Positions 1 through 9,243 of a stretch of DNA of 64,000 bases are shown here, piece after piece. Source of the DNA: Psychroserpens algicola (GTDB lineage Bacteria > Bacteroidota > Bacteroidia > Flavobacteriales > Flavobacteriaceae). Below the pieces are notes generated by a model. The model made no database searches. It saw only the letters and a program-made list of their open reading frames with translations, and was not told the DNA's origin. Where the stretch lies: NCBI RefSeq assembly GCF_014526325.1, contig NZ_JACNMJ010000001.1, forward strand, positions 1-64,000, given 5' to 3'. A program made the position numbers and the translations under genes. Positions within the stretch are counted from its first letter, which is position 1; the number at the start of each line of letters is the position of its first letter.

Positions 1-2902
1 ATCCGATTTTGTCTAATACTTTTTTAGGTACATTGTATCCAAACTGGATAAAACGTAATCTTAAGTAATCTGACTCTCTAATATTTCTATCAGATAAGAA
101 TTCATCACTTGCATTTGTTGCATTAAGCGAAGGAATATCAGTAATATCTCCTGGTTGTGACCAAGCTCTTAAGATATCTCTTGAATGTCTAAACTGACCA
201 ATAGATGTAGGATCTAAGAAACCTTGCATATCAAAATCTGAACGGTAAACACCTATCGTATAGTTGAACTGTGTTGTAAAGAAGAAATTCTTATAATCAG
301 CATCAAATCCGAAACTACCCTGATAATCTGGGAAGATGTTCTTTCCTGTTGCTCTTTGATCGTTTGTTGTGATATCTTCTGTTAAGTTTCCATCGATATC
401 TAAGAACAATAAGTTACCATTTGCTGGATTAACACCCATATATGGTGCTGCAAAAATTTCTCCGATGACACCTCCTTCTCTAATTGAAAGTGGCACATCG
501 CCTCCAGCACCTAAGCTAACAATTTCTTGCTTGTTGTAGTTCCCTACTAAGTTAAGTGTCACATTTAAACCGTCTTCTTCTTTAGACTTGAAAAGATCAT
601 AATGTAATTCTAAATCAAAACCACTGTTTTTTAACTCACCTACGTTTGCACTTAAGTTTGTTACACCACCATTTAATGATGGAGCAATTGGAGTTCCGAA
701 GAATAAATCTTCTGTGGTTCTTTCATACACATCAAAAGCACCTCTTAATCTATTATTGAAAAGCGCGAAATCTAATCCGATATTGGCCTGTACAATAGTT
801 TCCCATTTTAAGTCATTGTTTCCAATCTGACCTACTGTTAAACCATTTACACCACCATACTGTCCTCCTGTGTTAAAGAAGTTCTCTGTTAAATCTGGTG
901 CAGCAAAGTATGCAAACTGTCCTGCTACTGCGATAATTCTCTGGTTACCTGTTGTACCATAAGACGCTCTAAGCTTTAATTGATCGAAGATTGAATCTTC
1001 CATAAACGCTTCGTTTGAAATATTCCAACGTCCTGCAACAGACCAGAATGTTCCCCAACGGTTTGACGCTGCAAATCGGTAAGATGCATCTCGACGTAAT
1101 GTTGCTGAGAATCCATATTTTGAATCGTAATCATAATCCACAAATCCAAAGTATGAGAATAATCCAGCATCTCTTACAGTTGCTCTACCTGTATCTACAT
1201 AGTTATCATTGTCTGCATTATCATTTACAAACGATGCTCCATCGCCTGGTGAGAATGTTGCTGGATCAAAACCTAATTGTCTAAATCCGAAACTACGTCT
1301 GTGTGCTTTAAAGTATTCTGAAAATAATGACACCTCTATAGAGTGCTTATCTGCAAATACTTTACCCCATGTTAATGAGTTATTGAAGTTCATCGCTACA
1401 GATCTGAATGAATCCTGATCTGAGAATCCTGGCGTATTATCTCCATCTGCAGCAAATAATGCAGCATTGAATGAGTATGGAGCCTCTACACGTAATAATT
1501 GCTCATCTGTAAAATCACCACCAAAAGAAGTTCTAAAAGTTAAGTTATCTGTAATCTTATAACTTGCATTTACGTTTGCGATGATCTTAATCTCATCCTC
1601 ACGTCTTGTATAAGTATCTCTTCTATCTAATAAGAATAAAGGCGTATTAGCAAATTCTACTGGAATGTTAGCACCTTCTCCTGGCACATAAGATGCAGGT
1701 GAAATGTAAGGTACCGACTGGTTTGCTCCTAATACGAAGTTTCTGTTAATTGCTCCTGCAGAAGTTCCTCCAATAGCATTAGGCTCATTAGACTCTGAGT
1801 AGTTTAAAGTAAATGATGTTCCGTAGTTAAACTTACCATTACTTGATTTACCAGAAATATTATTTCTGAAGTTAAAACGCTTAAGCGTACTAGCCTTCTT
1901 TAAGATACCTTCCTGATCTGTATATCCAAATGATGTGAACGAGTTAATGTTCTCTCCACCTGAAGCTAAATTAAGCGTATGACTCTGTGTTAATCCTGTT
2001 CCAAAGAAAATATCTAACCAATCTGTATTGGTCTGTTGCGCTCTTATTTCAAGTTCTGCATCTGATAACGTTGCTCCAAATCCTGATCCAAAATCTTTCT
2101 CTAACTGTAACTGCTCTCTCGAGTTCATTAAGTCATAATCGTGATTTTGTAATGTTGAGAACGCTGTTGTTCCGATGTAGTTGATTTTAAGTCCAGAGTT
2201 ATAAGATCCTCGTCTTGTTTTAATAAGTACAACACCATTTGCACCTCTATTTCCATAAATAGCAGTTGCTCCAGCATCTTTTAAAACAGATAATGACTCA
2301 ATGTCATTTGGGTTTAAACTCCTAAAGTTATCCTCATCTACTGGCACACCATCTATAATGAATAAGGGCTCAGTATTACCTGATAACGAAGATACACCAC
2401 GTAAGTTAATGGTACTATCGCCTCCTGGCTGACCACTTCCTGTTGTAATGTTAAGTCCCGCTACCTGACCTTGTAAAGTCTGTGCGAAAGATGCATTTGG
2501 TCGGGCTTCAACCGTTTTTGATGTAATCGTTGTAGAAGAAATGTTTGATTTCTCTGCTGTTGAAGTCCTGTAGGCTTCAATGACAACCTCATCTAATGCA
2601 GCAACATCTTCTGCCATTGCAACATTAATAGTAGATCTATTCCCTACTAATTCCTCAACGGTTTTGCTTCCTACATAGCTAAATACTAATGTTTCATTAG
2701 CACTAGCTTTGATAGAGTAATTACCATCAAAATCTGTTTGAACTCCACGCGTAGTTCCTTTTACGATGACACTAACACCAGGCAATGGCAATGCGTCAAT
2801 AGCTGATGTAACTGTACCTGTGACCGTTTTCTCCTGAGCCAACATTACTGCTGTATTTAAAAAGAAGAGCACCATCACTAAAGCATAATTTTTTACTTTC
2901 AT
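1..2902 (-). CDS. SusC/RagA-family TonB-linked outer membrane receptor, 3' end outside window
   Basis: Outer membrane TonB-dependent transporter that usually works with a SusD lipoprotein to import glycans or peptides. The frame is open from the ATG at 2902 to the window edge, about 967 codons. The N-terminus is a signal peptide (MKVKNYALVMVLFFLNTAVM then LAQ), followed by a carboxypeptidase-D-like domain (about residues 25-100: GTVTSAIDALPLPGVSV, TDFDGNYSI) and a plug domain with the SusC signature (LRGVSSLSGNTEPLFIIDGV, GATAIYGNRGANGVVLIKT). The rest is beta-barrel. The last visible part, RESDYLRLRFIQFGYNVPK, normally lies some 80-90 residues before the C-terminus, so little is missing. A susD partner would be expected just outside the left edge. 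Substrate cannot be told from sequence. Confidence 0.95.
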   Translation of the reverse strand, partial: MKVKNYALVMVLFFLNTAVMLAQEKTVTGTVTSAIDALPLPGVSVIVKGTTRGVQTDFDGNYSIKASANETLVFSYVGSKTVEELVGNRSTINVAMAEDVAALDEVVIEAYRTSTAEKSNISSTTITSKTVEARPNASFAQTLQGQVAGLNITTGSGQPGGDSTINLRGVSSLSGNTEPLFIIDGVPVDEDNFRSLNPNDIESLSVLKDAGATAIYGNRGANGVVLIKTRRGSYNSGLKINYIGTTAFSTLQNHDYDLMNSREQLQLEKDFGSGFGATLSDAELEIRAQQTNTDWLDIFFGTGLTQSHTLNLASGGENINSFTSFGYTDQEGILKKASTLKRFNFRNNISGKSSNGKFNYGTSFTLNYSESNEPNAIGGTSAGAINRNFVLGANQSVPYISPASYVPGEGANIPVEFANTPLFLLDRRDTYTRREDEIKIIANVNASYKITDNLTFRTSFGGDFTDEQLLRVEAPYSFNAALFAADGDNTPGFSDQDSFRSVAMNFNNSLTWGKVFADKHSIEVSLFSEYFKAHRRSFGFRQLGFDPATFSPGDGASFVNDNADNDNYVDTGRATVRDAGLFSYFGFVDYDYDSKYGFSATLRRDASYRFAASNRWGTFWSVAGRWNISNEAFMEDSIFDQLKLRASYGTTGNQRIIAVAGQFAYFAAPDLTENFFNTGGQYGGVNGLTVGQIGNNDLKWETIVQANIGLDFALFNNRLRGAFDVYERTTEDLFFGTPIAPSLNGGVTNLSANVGELKNSGFDLELHYDLFKSKEEDGLNVTLNLVGNYNKQEIVSLGAGGDVPLSIREGGVIGEIFAAPYMGVNPANGNLLFLDIDGNLTEDITTNDQRATGKNIFPDYQGSFGFDADYKNFFFTTQFNYTIGVYRSDFDMQGFLDPTSIGQFRHSRDILRAWSQPGDITDIPSLNATNASDEFLSDRNIRESDYLRLRFIQFGYNVPKKVLDKIG

Positions 2903-3114
2903 AAATTCTAATTTTAATTATTACGAGTTAGTTATAGTGCAATATGAAAAGGCAGGCCGTGAAGTGGTTTATTTTTGAAGACTAACTCAAAATAATTACT
3001 CTTATGAAATTAAAGTTAACATGATTTAATGCATAATAAGTCACACTAGCACCACCATGCCTTTTGCAATTGCTGGCACAAAAAAAGAGAGTTAATGCCT
3101 GTAATAGTGTAAGC

Positions 3115-3151
3115 CCGATAATAATTTCCTTATTTCCGATAGTAATTTACT
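3115..3151 (+). promoter_or_regulatory. tandem 16-bp motif, candidate AraC-type operator
   Basis: Two direct copies of a 16-bp motif, CCGATAATAATTTCCT at 3115-3130 and CCGATAGTAATTTACT at 3136-3151, start exactly 21 bp (two helical turns) apart. They lie about 110-150 bp upstream of the DUF4386 gene. A third copy (5707-5722) lies upstream of the nearby AraC-type regulator gene. Helical phasing and position suit an AraC-family operator; binding is inferred. The rest of 2903-3262 shows no gene, and no clear TAnnTTTG box was found for susC. Confidence 0.55.
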
Positions 3152-3262
3152 TCGTCAGTTTTTGAAATATGATTATGTATGCAATTTAAAATTTGTATAC
3201 ATTGTAACATTCAAGAATTTACACCGTCATATACTCAATCAATCAATAAATCAATCAAAAAA

Positions 3263-3940
3263 ATGAAATCCAATAAAAAAACAGGAAGACTTGTAGGACT
3301 ATTGTTCTTATTCTTATTTATAACAGGAATTATAGTGTATCAATTCTTACAAGGTCCAGTATTATTTTCAGATAATTTTCTATCCATTACTTCTGAAAAC
3401 TCAAATAAAATTATAGTATCGACATTACTTTTATTTTTTAGTGGAATAATTTCTATTGTTATAGCTGTAATTTTATTACCAATTTTTAAAAAATATAGTA
3501 TCACTCTGTCTTATTTGTATTTGGCATCAACTATACTAGGATTTATAGCTATATCTATAGACAATATTAGTGTACTATCGATGTTAGAACTGAGTTTAGA
3601 GTATACTAAAAATGAATTTGGTAATCCTGATATATTAAGTACATTAGGCAATGTGTTTTACAAAAAGCATTGGTGGACACACTATTTGAGCCTCCTTATG
3701 TCTTGCTTCCCTGTATTTATTTTATACTATACACTTTTTGTATCCAAATTAATTCCAAAAGTCATTTCGATTATTGGATTAATAGCTGTATTCCTTATGT
3801 TTATTGAAGTAGTATTGTCTCTTTTTGGACATAGCATTAGCATGAATATGCTACTGCCTATTGGACTCATTCAACTGATGCTTCCTTTATGGTTAATTTT
3901 CAAAGGATTGAATTCGACAGCTCCAGAAACAAAACTATAA
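3263..3940 (+). CDS. DUF4386-like integral membrane protein
   Basis: Polytopic inner membrane protein of about 225 residues. The N-terminal stretch KKTGRLVGLLFLFLFITGII starts the first of roughly six hydrophobic segments, and the pattern matches the DUF4386 family, whose function is unknown. The open frame extends upstream to 3179, but the ATG at 3263 is preferred: it gives the family-typical basic start MKSNKKTGR, while the extension is low-complexity and made of TCAA-type repeats. The gene faces the AraC-type regulator at 4090-5646 and both have a copy of the same 16-bp motif upstream, so it may be that regulator's target. Confidence 0.7.
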   Translation: MKSNKKTGRLVGLLFLFLFITGIIVYQFLQGPVLFSDNFLSITSENSNKIIVSTLLLFFSGIISIVIAVILLPIFKKYSITLSYLYLASTILGFIAISIDNISVLSMLELSLEYTKNEFGNPDILSTLGNVFYKKHWWTHYLSLLMSCFPVFILYYTLFVSKLIPKVISIIGLIAVFLMFIEVVLSLFGHSISMNMLLPIGLIQLMLPLWLIFKGLNSTAPETKL

Positions 3941-4089
3941 AAACAGCATTTAATTAGAGAAAAACGGTGCACAACAATGTGCATCAGTAATTGACAGGAA
4001 TTTGCGTACTTGAAAAACATGCTACGGATTTATTATCTACTTACTAATGTAACCAGCTATAACACAACCTCGTTCTGAAGCCAAAAGTT

Positions 4090-5646
4090 TTAAGCAGAGC
4101 TTAGCATATGGTTTTTGTATTGAGTCGGAGTCAACCCAGTACGCTTTTTAAACGCATTATTAAATGAAACTTTATTATTAAACCCAACTTCATATAAAAT
4201 TTCGGTAATGTTTAAATGGTTATGATCATTAACCAACAATTCTTTTGCCTCTTCAATTCGAAAATCGTTTAAAAACTCAAAGAAGTTCTCCTTAAAATGC
4301 TCATTAATAACCTGTGAAGTATTATGTTTTGAAGTCCCTAGCTTTTGAGATAATCGTTCAAGATTTATTGTGTTTTCTTTATATACTTTTTCGTTAATCA
4401 TTAAGGATAATAATTTTTGTTTGAGTTCTAAGGACAAACTTTCACTCAAACCAGATTTTTTATATTTCACAAATGTGAATACTTGCTCCATACTAAACCC
4501 CCAAAACACATCAGGTTGCATATATCCCATAACACTTATTAAGATAATAAAGAAAGAGATCATAAATGATATCATATAAGCCCAATCTAAATTAAAAAAC
4601 GAAAAATTAATCAAAATAAAATACGATATATAGGACAATATCAAACCGAAAAACGAATAGGTCAAATAGTGTAACCATACTTTAACATTATCGGCTACGT
4701 TAGTTTTTTCCTTTTCAACATAAAAATATATTAACACTAAATAGATGAGCATATGTGATACGCGTACCCAGGGATTAAACAACATTGCAATTAAAGGTGC
4801 AAAAATTGTATCTGAAATATCAAAAAACAGCCTTGAAGTATATAACAGAAAACAGATTATATATGGAATGAAATGATGGAATATCGTCTTAAAGTTCAAC
4901 CTTTCCGGGAATAAGGATTGTATGTACATAAACAAAAGCGGACCAAACAAATAACTTATAACTCTAAACAATCCATCAAAGTATGTAAACGGATACACAT
5001 ATATGTAACCACTCCAGTACAAAACAAAAATAGCAAGGGTTATAGCAAATGAAAGTACGAATAACCCTAAAATTATATTAGATCTCTTATTCCCTTTTTT
5101 TCTAAAAATTAAAATTGAGAAGACCAAAAGACCTTGAAAGACAATAAATAAAAATACACTTGTCCACCGATTTAAAGACGGCTTGTACTTGGTCATAAGC
5201 TGTTGAAACCTTGTATTTCCTTCCAATTCACTAAAATTACCATCTTGAAAAATTGGCGAAGGCACTTTCTTAGGTTGCAGTGCTTTTTCAATATATGCTA
5301 GACTTTCATTGGTATTATGGAGTTTTAATTCACTTAATGCCAAATTATAGTAAAGTCGTTCGGAAGTCACCTTACCGGTTTCAACGACATCCAATTGATT
5401 TGCTATTAAAAAACTTTGTTTTGCGGCCGAATAATCTTCAACTTGAGTTTCACATAGCCCTTTGTTAAACCAGAATAACGGATTGTCTGAATTTTCTGAA
5501 ATAACCCCTTCAAGTAATGGTAAAATTTCATAGCAGTTTTCAGATTCGTAGTGCTCCATTAATTCATCTGCAATAGTATTTTCTAAGCCATTCAAATAGA
5601 AAAAAGGCAAAAGAAACAATACGGTAAGCAGGCAGTTTAACTTCAT
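4090..5646 (-). CDS. membrane-anchored AraC-family transcriptional regulator with TPR-like N-terminus
   Basis: Regulator of 518 residues. It has a signal-like N-terminus (MKLNCLLTVLFLLPFFYLNG), then a TPR-like helical part to about residue 150 (NPLFWFNKGLCETQVEDYSA). About seven membrane segments follow between residues 160 and 375. The C-terminal AraC/HTH_18 DNA-binding domain spans about 425-515 (LSQKLGTSKHNTSQVINEHF, then FNNKVSFNNAFKKRTGLTP). The topology places the DNA-binding domain in the cytoplasm. This build is common in Flavobacteriia. The signal sensed is unknown. It converges on the DUF4386 gene; a -7 box at 5661-5668 and a 16-bp motif at 5707-5722 lie upstream, suggesting autoregulation. 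Confidence 0.85.
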   Translation of the reverse strand: MKLNCLLTVLFLLPFFYLNGLENTIADELMEHYESENCYEILPLLEGVISENSDNPLFWFNKGLCETQVEDYSAAKQSFLIANQLDVVETGKVTSERLYYNLALSELKLHNTNESLAYIEKALQPKKVPSPIFQDGNFSELEGNTRFQQLMTKYKPSLNRWTSVFLFIVFQGLLVFSILIFRKKGNKRSNIILGLFVLSFAITLAIFVLYWSGYIYVYPFTYFDGLFRVISYLFGPLLFMYIQSLFPERLNFKTIFHHFIPYIICFLLYTSRLFFDISDTIFAPLIAMLFNPWVRVSHMLIYLVLIYFYVEKEKTNVADNVKVWLHYLTYSFFGLILSYISYFILINFSFFNLDWAYMISFMISFFIILISVMGYMQPDVFWGFSMEQVFTFVKYKKSGLSESLSLELKQKLLSLMINEKVYKENTINLERLSQKLGTSKHNTSQVINEHFKENFFEFLNDFRIEEAKELLVNDHNHLNITEILYEVGFNNKVSFNNAFKKRTGLTPTQYKNHMLSSA

Positions 5647-5660
5647 GTTTTTTTTAAAAA

Positions 5661-5668
5661 CAAATATA
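5661..5668 (-). promoter_or_regulatory. -7 promoter box of the AraC-type gene
   Basis: On the minus strand this reads TATATTTG, a perfect match to the Bacteroidota -7 consensus TAnnTTTG, 14 bp ahead of the ATG at 5646. Transcription would start only a few bases before the start codon. No clear TTG box was found at the usual distance upstream, which fits a promoter that needs an activator. Confidence 0.6.
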
Positions 5669-5706
5669 TCATTGACGCTCTAAAAATAGTCCAGATTGGG
5701 TTAATC

Positions 5707-5722
5707 CCGATAATAATTTACT
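5707..5722 (+). promoter_or_regulatory. third copy of the CCGATA motif, upstream of the AraC-type gene
   Basis: CCGATAATAATTTACT differs by one base from the copy at 3136-3151 and shares its first 13 bases with the copy at 3115-3130. It lies about 40 bp upstream of the -7 box at 5661-5668, a usual activator position. Read with the tandem copies before the DUF4386 gene, it looks like the regulator's own binding site. This is inference from sequence only. Confidence 0.5.
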
Positions 5723-5894
5723 CTATTTATGATTTCTATAACATATGAAATACAAATGGAAAATTTCTTAAGTTTTACTTAACAAAATTTTAGTGATTAA
5801 TTAACAGGTTATTACTTGGTTTAAATAAATGTCAGTAAACAACTACATGTGTAAGGCATAGATTTTGTTTATCTTTACATATCAAATTATCACA

Positions 5895-7148
5895 ATGATC
5901 AAGAATATTCATTTTTTCCTGTTAGCAATTTTAACAACAGTTCAAGGATTTAGCCAAGTTGAAGAAATCAATCCGCCAGACTATATTAAAACAATTACCT
6001 TTCGAAGTCGAACATCTTCTCAAGGCCAACTTCCTATCATAAGATTAGGAGAATCATTTCATTTAGAGTTTGATGTCCTCACAACTGATGAACCTGACTT
6101 TTACTATACTATTGAACACTATAATTATGATTGGACTCGATCAAATTTGGTTAAAATGGAATACATGAATGGCTTTGATAATTTTAGAATAGTGAATTAT
6201 GAAAATTCATTTAATGCTTATCAACTCTATTCTCATTATGATTTACAAATCCCAAATCAACAAACCAGAGGCCTTACAAAAACCGGCAACTATATCATTA
6301 CCATCTATAACGAAAATGAAGATATTGTATTTACCAGAAAATTCATGATTTATCAAGAGCAATTAGGTGTTGGCGTTGCTGTAAAACGCTCTCGAGATGT
6401 GAGGTTTATAGAAAGTAAACAAAGTTTAGATATCACCATAAATTCTGGAGCATTACATTTAAACAACCCAAAACAAACTGTTAATACTTTAATTATTCAA
6501 AACAACAACTTAAATACTGCAATTAAAAATGTAAAGCCTCAGTATACTATCGGTAAAGAATTGATTTATAAATACACCAGTGAGACTGCTTTTTGGGCTA
6601 GCAATGAATTTCGTTTTTTTGAGACTAAGGATGTTAGAGGTGCTAATGTTGGAGTACAATTTATTGACTTAAAAGACATTTATAACAGCTATCTCTTTGT
6701 TGATGGTCCTCGAGACAACCAACCCTACACCTACAATCCAGATATTAATGGTAATTTTTTGATAACTGCAATTGATCGCGACAATGTTGATATTGAAGCC
6801 GATTATACCGATGTTCACTTTTCACTATTATTTCCTGAACTTACCGATGGCAGCTCAATATATATCTACGGAAATTTCAACAATTACGCTCTAGAACCAC
6901 AAAACAAACTCGTTTATAATGGTGATAGCAAACGATACACTGGAGTCATTAGACTAAAGCAAGGGTTTTATAACTACAAATATGTGATAGTAGATGCTAA
7001 GGGAGCTATAGATGAAGGTCGAATTAGCGGAAATTTCTGGCAAACAGAAAACAATTATAAAGTGCTTGTATATTACAGAGACTTAGGTGCACGCTATGAT
7101 CAACTTTTAGGTTTTGGTGAAGCCAGTTCGGTTGATATCTCCAATTAA
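5895..7148 (+). CDS. type IX secretion system plug protein (DUF5103 family)
   Basis: Periplasmic/outer-membrane-associated protein of about 417 residues. Its family includes the Plug protein that closes the lateral opening of the SprA translocon of the type IX secretion system. The signal peptide is MIKNIHFFLLAILTTVQGFS, and the mature part is all-beta, with family-typical stretches such as PPDYIKTITFRS near the N-terminus and IYIYGNFNNYALEPQNKL late in the protein. The open frame reaches back to 5865, but 5895 puts the signal peptide at the N-terminus. It converges with the cysteine dioxygenase gene; both stop codons share the bases TTAA at 7145-7148. A T9SS is further supported by porT and a T9SS-tailed lipase in this window. 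Confidence 0.85.
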   Translation: MIKNIHFFLLAILTTVQGFSQVEEINPPDYIKTITFRSRTSSQGQLPIIRLGESFHLEFDVLTTDEPDFYYTIEHYNYDWTRSNLVKMEYMNGFDNFRIVNYENSFNAYQLYSHYDLQIPNQQTRGLTKTGNYIITIYNENEDIVFTRKFMIYQEQLGVGVAVKRSRDVRFIESKQSLDITINSGALHLNNPKQTVNTLIIQNNNLNTAIKNVKPQYTIGKELIYKYTSETAFWASNEFRFFETKDVRGANVGVQFIDLKDIYNSYLFVDGPRDNQPYTYNPDINGNFLITAIDRDNVDIEADYTDVHFSLLFPELTDGSSIYIYGNFNNYALEPQNKLVYNGDSKRYTGVIRLKQGFYNYKYVIVDAKGAIDEGRISGNFWQTENNYKVLVYYRDLGARYDQLLGFGEASSVDISN

Positions 7149-7747
7149 TCCTTTAGCAATAATTGTTTGTGAGTATCATAACTAAGTTCTCTATTATTAA
7201 ATACCTGAGAACGTTCATCAAAACACACACAATTATCGATAGGTTTAGCATAAAGATGAAGGCTTAGCGATTTTCCTTTACAAACATTCTTCAGTTTATG
7301 AAATCCAAGGCGGTCATTCATAAAAGAGAGTTCATTTGCCTCATATTTTTGTGAATTTACTTGACGCAAAACACTACTGTCATCATAGGCATAATAAACT
7401 TCTTCTATTTCACCTTCTAATAGATATACCCAACAGTCTTCACCATCATGACCATGAATAGCAGTAGCTTGGTTTGGATTCCAGCACAACAACAGAAGTT
7501 CAAAGTTTGAATCTCTGTAAATACAATTTCGAGTATAGTGTTTTGAAGACCAGCTCTCAAAATCGGTGAAATCAATCAAACTAAAATCAAAATCTTTTAG
7601 TACAGCATTGTAATCTTCTATTGGAGACTCCGACAATTGTGTTATAAGCTTTTGAATATGCGTTTGCGGTTTCAATGTCTGAAATAGATATTTAAAGGGA
7701 TTTATATAATATTCCGAAAAAATAGGAATAAATTTACACAGAGCCAA
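7145..7747 (-). CDS. cysteine dioxygenase (mammalian-type active site)
   Basis: Cupin-fold iron enzyme oxidising L-cysteine to cysteine sulfinate with O2. Visible residues (numbered from the TTG at 7747) match animal CDO: iron ligands H98, H100 (AIHGHDGEDC) and H150 (GFHKLKN); substrate-binding R73 (YTRN); the triad S162-H164-Y166 (SLHLY). Both partners of the Cys-Tyr crosslink are present, C105 and Y166, whereas many bacterial homologues lack the Cys. The start is uncertain: there is no ATG, and the TTG at 7747 leaves only 22 bp to the divergent decarboxylase. The in-frame TTG at 7675 would leave room for promoters and keep the whole cupin. The neighbour at 7770 encodes the next enzyme of the hypotaurine pathway. 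Confidence 0.88.
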   Translation of the reverse strand: MALCKFIPIFSEYYINPFKYLFQTLKPQTHIQKLITQLSESPIEDYNAVLKDFDFSLIDFTDFESWSSKHYTRNCIYRDSNFELLLLCWNPNQATAIHGHDGEDCWVYLLEGEIEEVYYAYDDSSVLRQVNSQKYEANELSFMNDRLGFHKLKNVCKGKSLSLHLYAKPIDNCVCFDERSQVFNNRELSYDTHKQLLLKD

Positions 7748-7769
7748 AATTTTAGAACAATCTCCTAAT

Positions 7770-9131
7770 ATGAATAAAGACTTACATTTGTTTAACGAAC
7801 TTGTTGAGTTTCTAATTTCTGAAGAACAAAATCACCCTGTTGCTTCTCCAATTAACACAAACGAACTTTATCAAACATTAGATCTAAATCTTGACGATAA
7901 TCCAACTATTGACAATAGCTTTAAAAACACACTTAAAGCTATCATTAAAAGCACTCCAAAAACGGCTTCAACTTCATTTTTCAATCAATTGTTTGGCGGA
8001 CGAATGAGTAAGGCTACACTTGGCGATTTATTGGCAGTCATGCTTAATAACAGTATGTACACTTATAAGGTTGCTGGACCACAGGTAGGGATTGAAAAAA
8101 CCATTCTTAAAAAGATTTGTAGCATGATTGGATATCCCGAAACAGCAGATGGCACTTTTGCTCCTGGCGGATCTATGAGCAATCACATGGCTGTTTTAAT
8201 GGCTAGAGATAATTACAATCCGTCTGTAAGAAATGAAGGTATTTCCACTAAAATGACACTGTATACATCAGACGTTTCTCATTATTCTATTGCAAAAAAC
8301 GCTTCATTCATAGGTGTTGGAAGAGATCAGGTTAGAGCTATTAAAACTAATGAAAAAGGCGAAATGCTAGCTCATGACCTCGACCATCAAATCATCAAAG
8401 ATATTGAACTGGGCTATCAACCTTTTTTTGTAAATGCAACAGCAGGAACTACTGTTCTAGGAGCTTTTGACAATATCGAATCGATAAGTAATGTCTGTAA
8501 AAAGCATAACCTATGGTTACATCTAGATGGTGCTTATTGTGGCTCGGTTATTTTCAGCAAAGAATATAAACACCTTGTAAAAGGAATAGAACACACTAAT
8601 TCATTTAGCGTAAACGCCCATAAAATGTTAGGGACACCTTTGAGTTGCTCGATAATTGTTACCAGAGACAAAAAACACCTATACGAATCCTTTTCAAATG
8701 AAGCCGAATACCTGTATCAAACTAGTGATGATGGTTTCAATTTAGGAAAAACATCACTTCAATGTGGTAGAAGAAATGATGCCTTAAAACTATGGACACT
8801 CTGGAAATCTGTTGGTACCACAGGATTAGAATCTATTGTTAATCATCAATTCAAACTAGCCGAAATTGCCAGACTTTATATTAAAAACAACCCAGACTAC
8901 ACCTTATATAGTTTTGATGATTCTATTTCGGTATGTTTTAACTATAAAGACATTCCTGCAAATACATTATGTACAGCATTATATGAAAATGCACAACTTA
9001 TGGTTGGCTTCGGAAATTTTAGAGGCCAGGAATTTGTTAGAATGGTGACTATAAATTCTTCACTTCAAGAAGATGATATTCACAACTTTTTTAAAACGCT
9101 TGAGAGTTTTGCTATTTCAACTGATTTTTAA
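7770..9131 (+). CDS. PLP-dependent cysteine sulfinate decarboxylase-like enzyme
   Basis: Group II PLP decarboxylase of 453 residues. The PLP lysine is K285 in NAHKMLG; D253 (HLDGAY) and H171 are the expected cofactor contacts. Stretches such as FAPGGSMSN, FVNATAGTTVLGAFD and QCGRRNDALKLW resemble animal cysteine sulfinate decarboxylase (CSAD/GADL1) more than bacterial GadB. The predicted reaction is cysteine sulfinate to hypotaurine plus CO2. The divergent neighbour is cysteine dioxygenase, which makes that substrate; this is the main argument for this specificity over glutamate or aspartate. No hypotaurine oxidase is seen nearby. Confidence 0.82.
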   Translation: MNKDLHLFNELVEFLISEEQNHPVASPINTNELYQTLDLNLDDNPTIDNSFKNTLKAIIKSTPKTASTSFFNQLFGGRMSKATLGDLLAVMLNNSMYTYKVAGPQVGIEKTILKKICSMIGYPETADGTFAPGGSMSNHMAVLMARDNYNPSVRNEGISTKMTLYTSDVSHYSIAKNASFIGVGRDQVRAIKTNEKGEMLAHDLDHQIIKDIELGYQPFFVNATAGTTVLGAFDNIESISNVCKKHNLWLHLDGAYCGSVIFSKEYKHLVKGIEHTNSFSVNAHKMLGTPLSCSIIVTRDKKHLYESFSNEAEYLYQTSDDGFNLGKTSLQCGRRNDALKLWTLWKSVGTTGLESIVNHQFKLAEIARLYIKNNPDYTLYSFDDSISVCFNYKDIPANTLCTALYENAQLMVGFGNFRGQEFVRMVTINSSLQEDDIHNFFKTLESFAISTDF

Positions 9132-9213
9132 TTCAGTTTATCGGTTGTTTTTCTAAATTTTGTTAAAAATTTGCATTATTATAAAAAAGTCACCAATTTA
9201 GAAAGAAATTACT

Positions 9214-9221
9214 TATTTTTG
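9214..9221 (+). promoter_or_regulatory. -7 promoter box of apaG
   Basis: TATTTTTG fits TAnnTTTG and lies 22 bp ahead of the apaG ATG. No clear TTG box was found at the usual distance. Confidence 0.5.
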
Positions 9222-9243
9222 TAGGCTATTATTGGGATAATTC

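Noticed and set aside
976-2184. Short open frames on both strands in the first 2.9 kb
   Set aside because: The minus strand is continuously open from 2902 to the edge as one SusC protein; the short frames are shadows in other phases.
2947-3065. Inverted repeat AAAAGGCA / TGCCTTTT upstream of susC
   Set aside because: Arms of 8 bp over 100 bp apart in AT-rich DNA are too weak to support a structure or operator.
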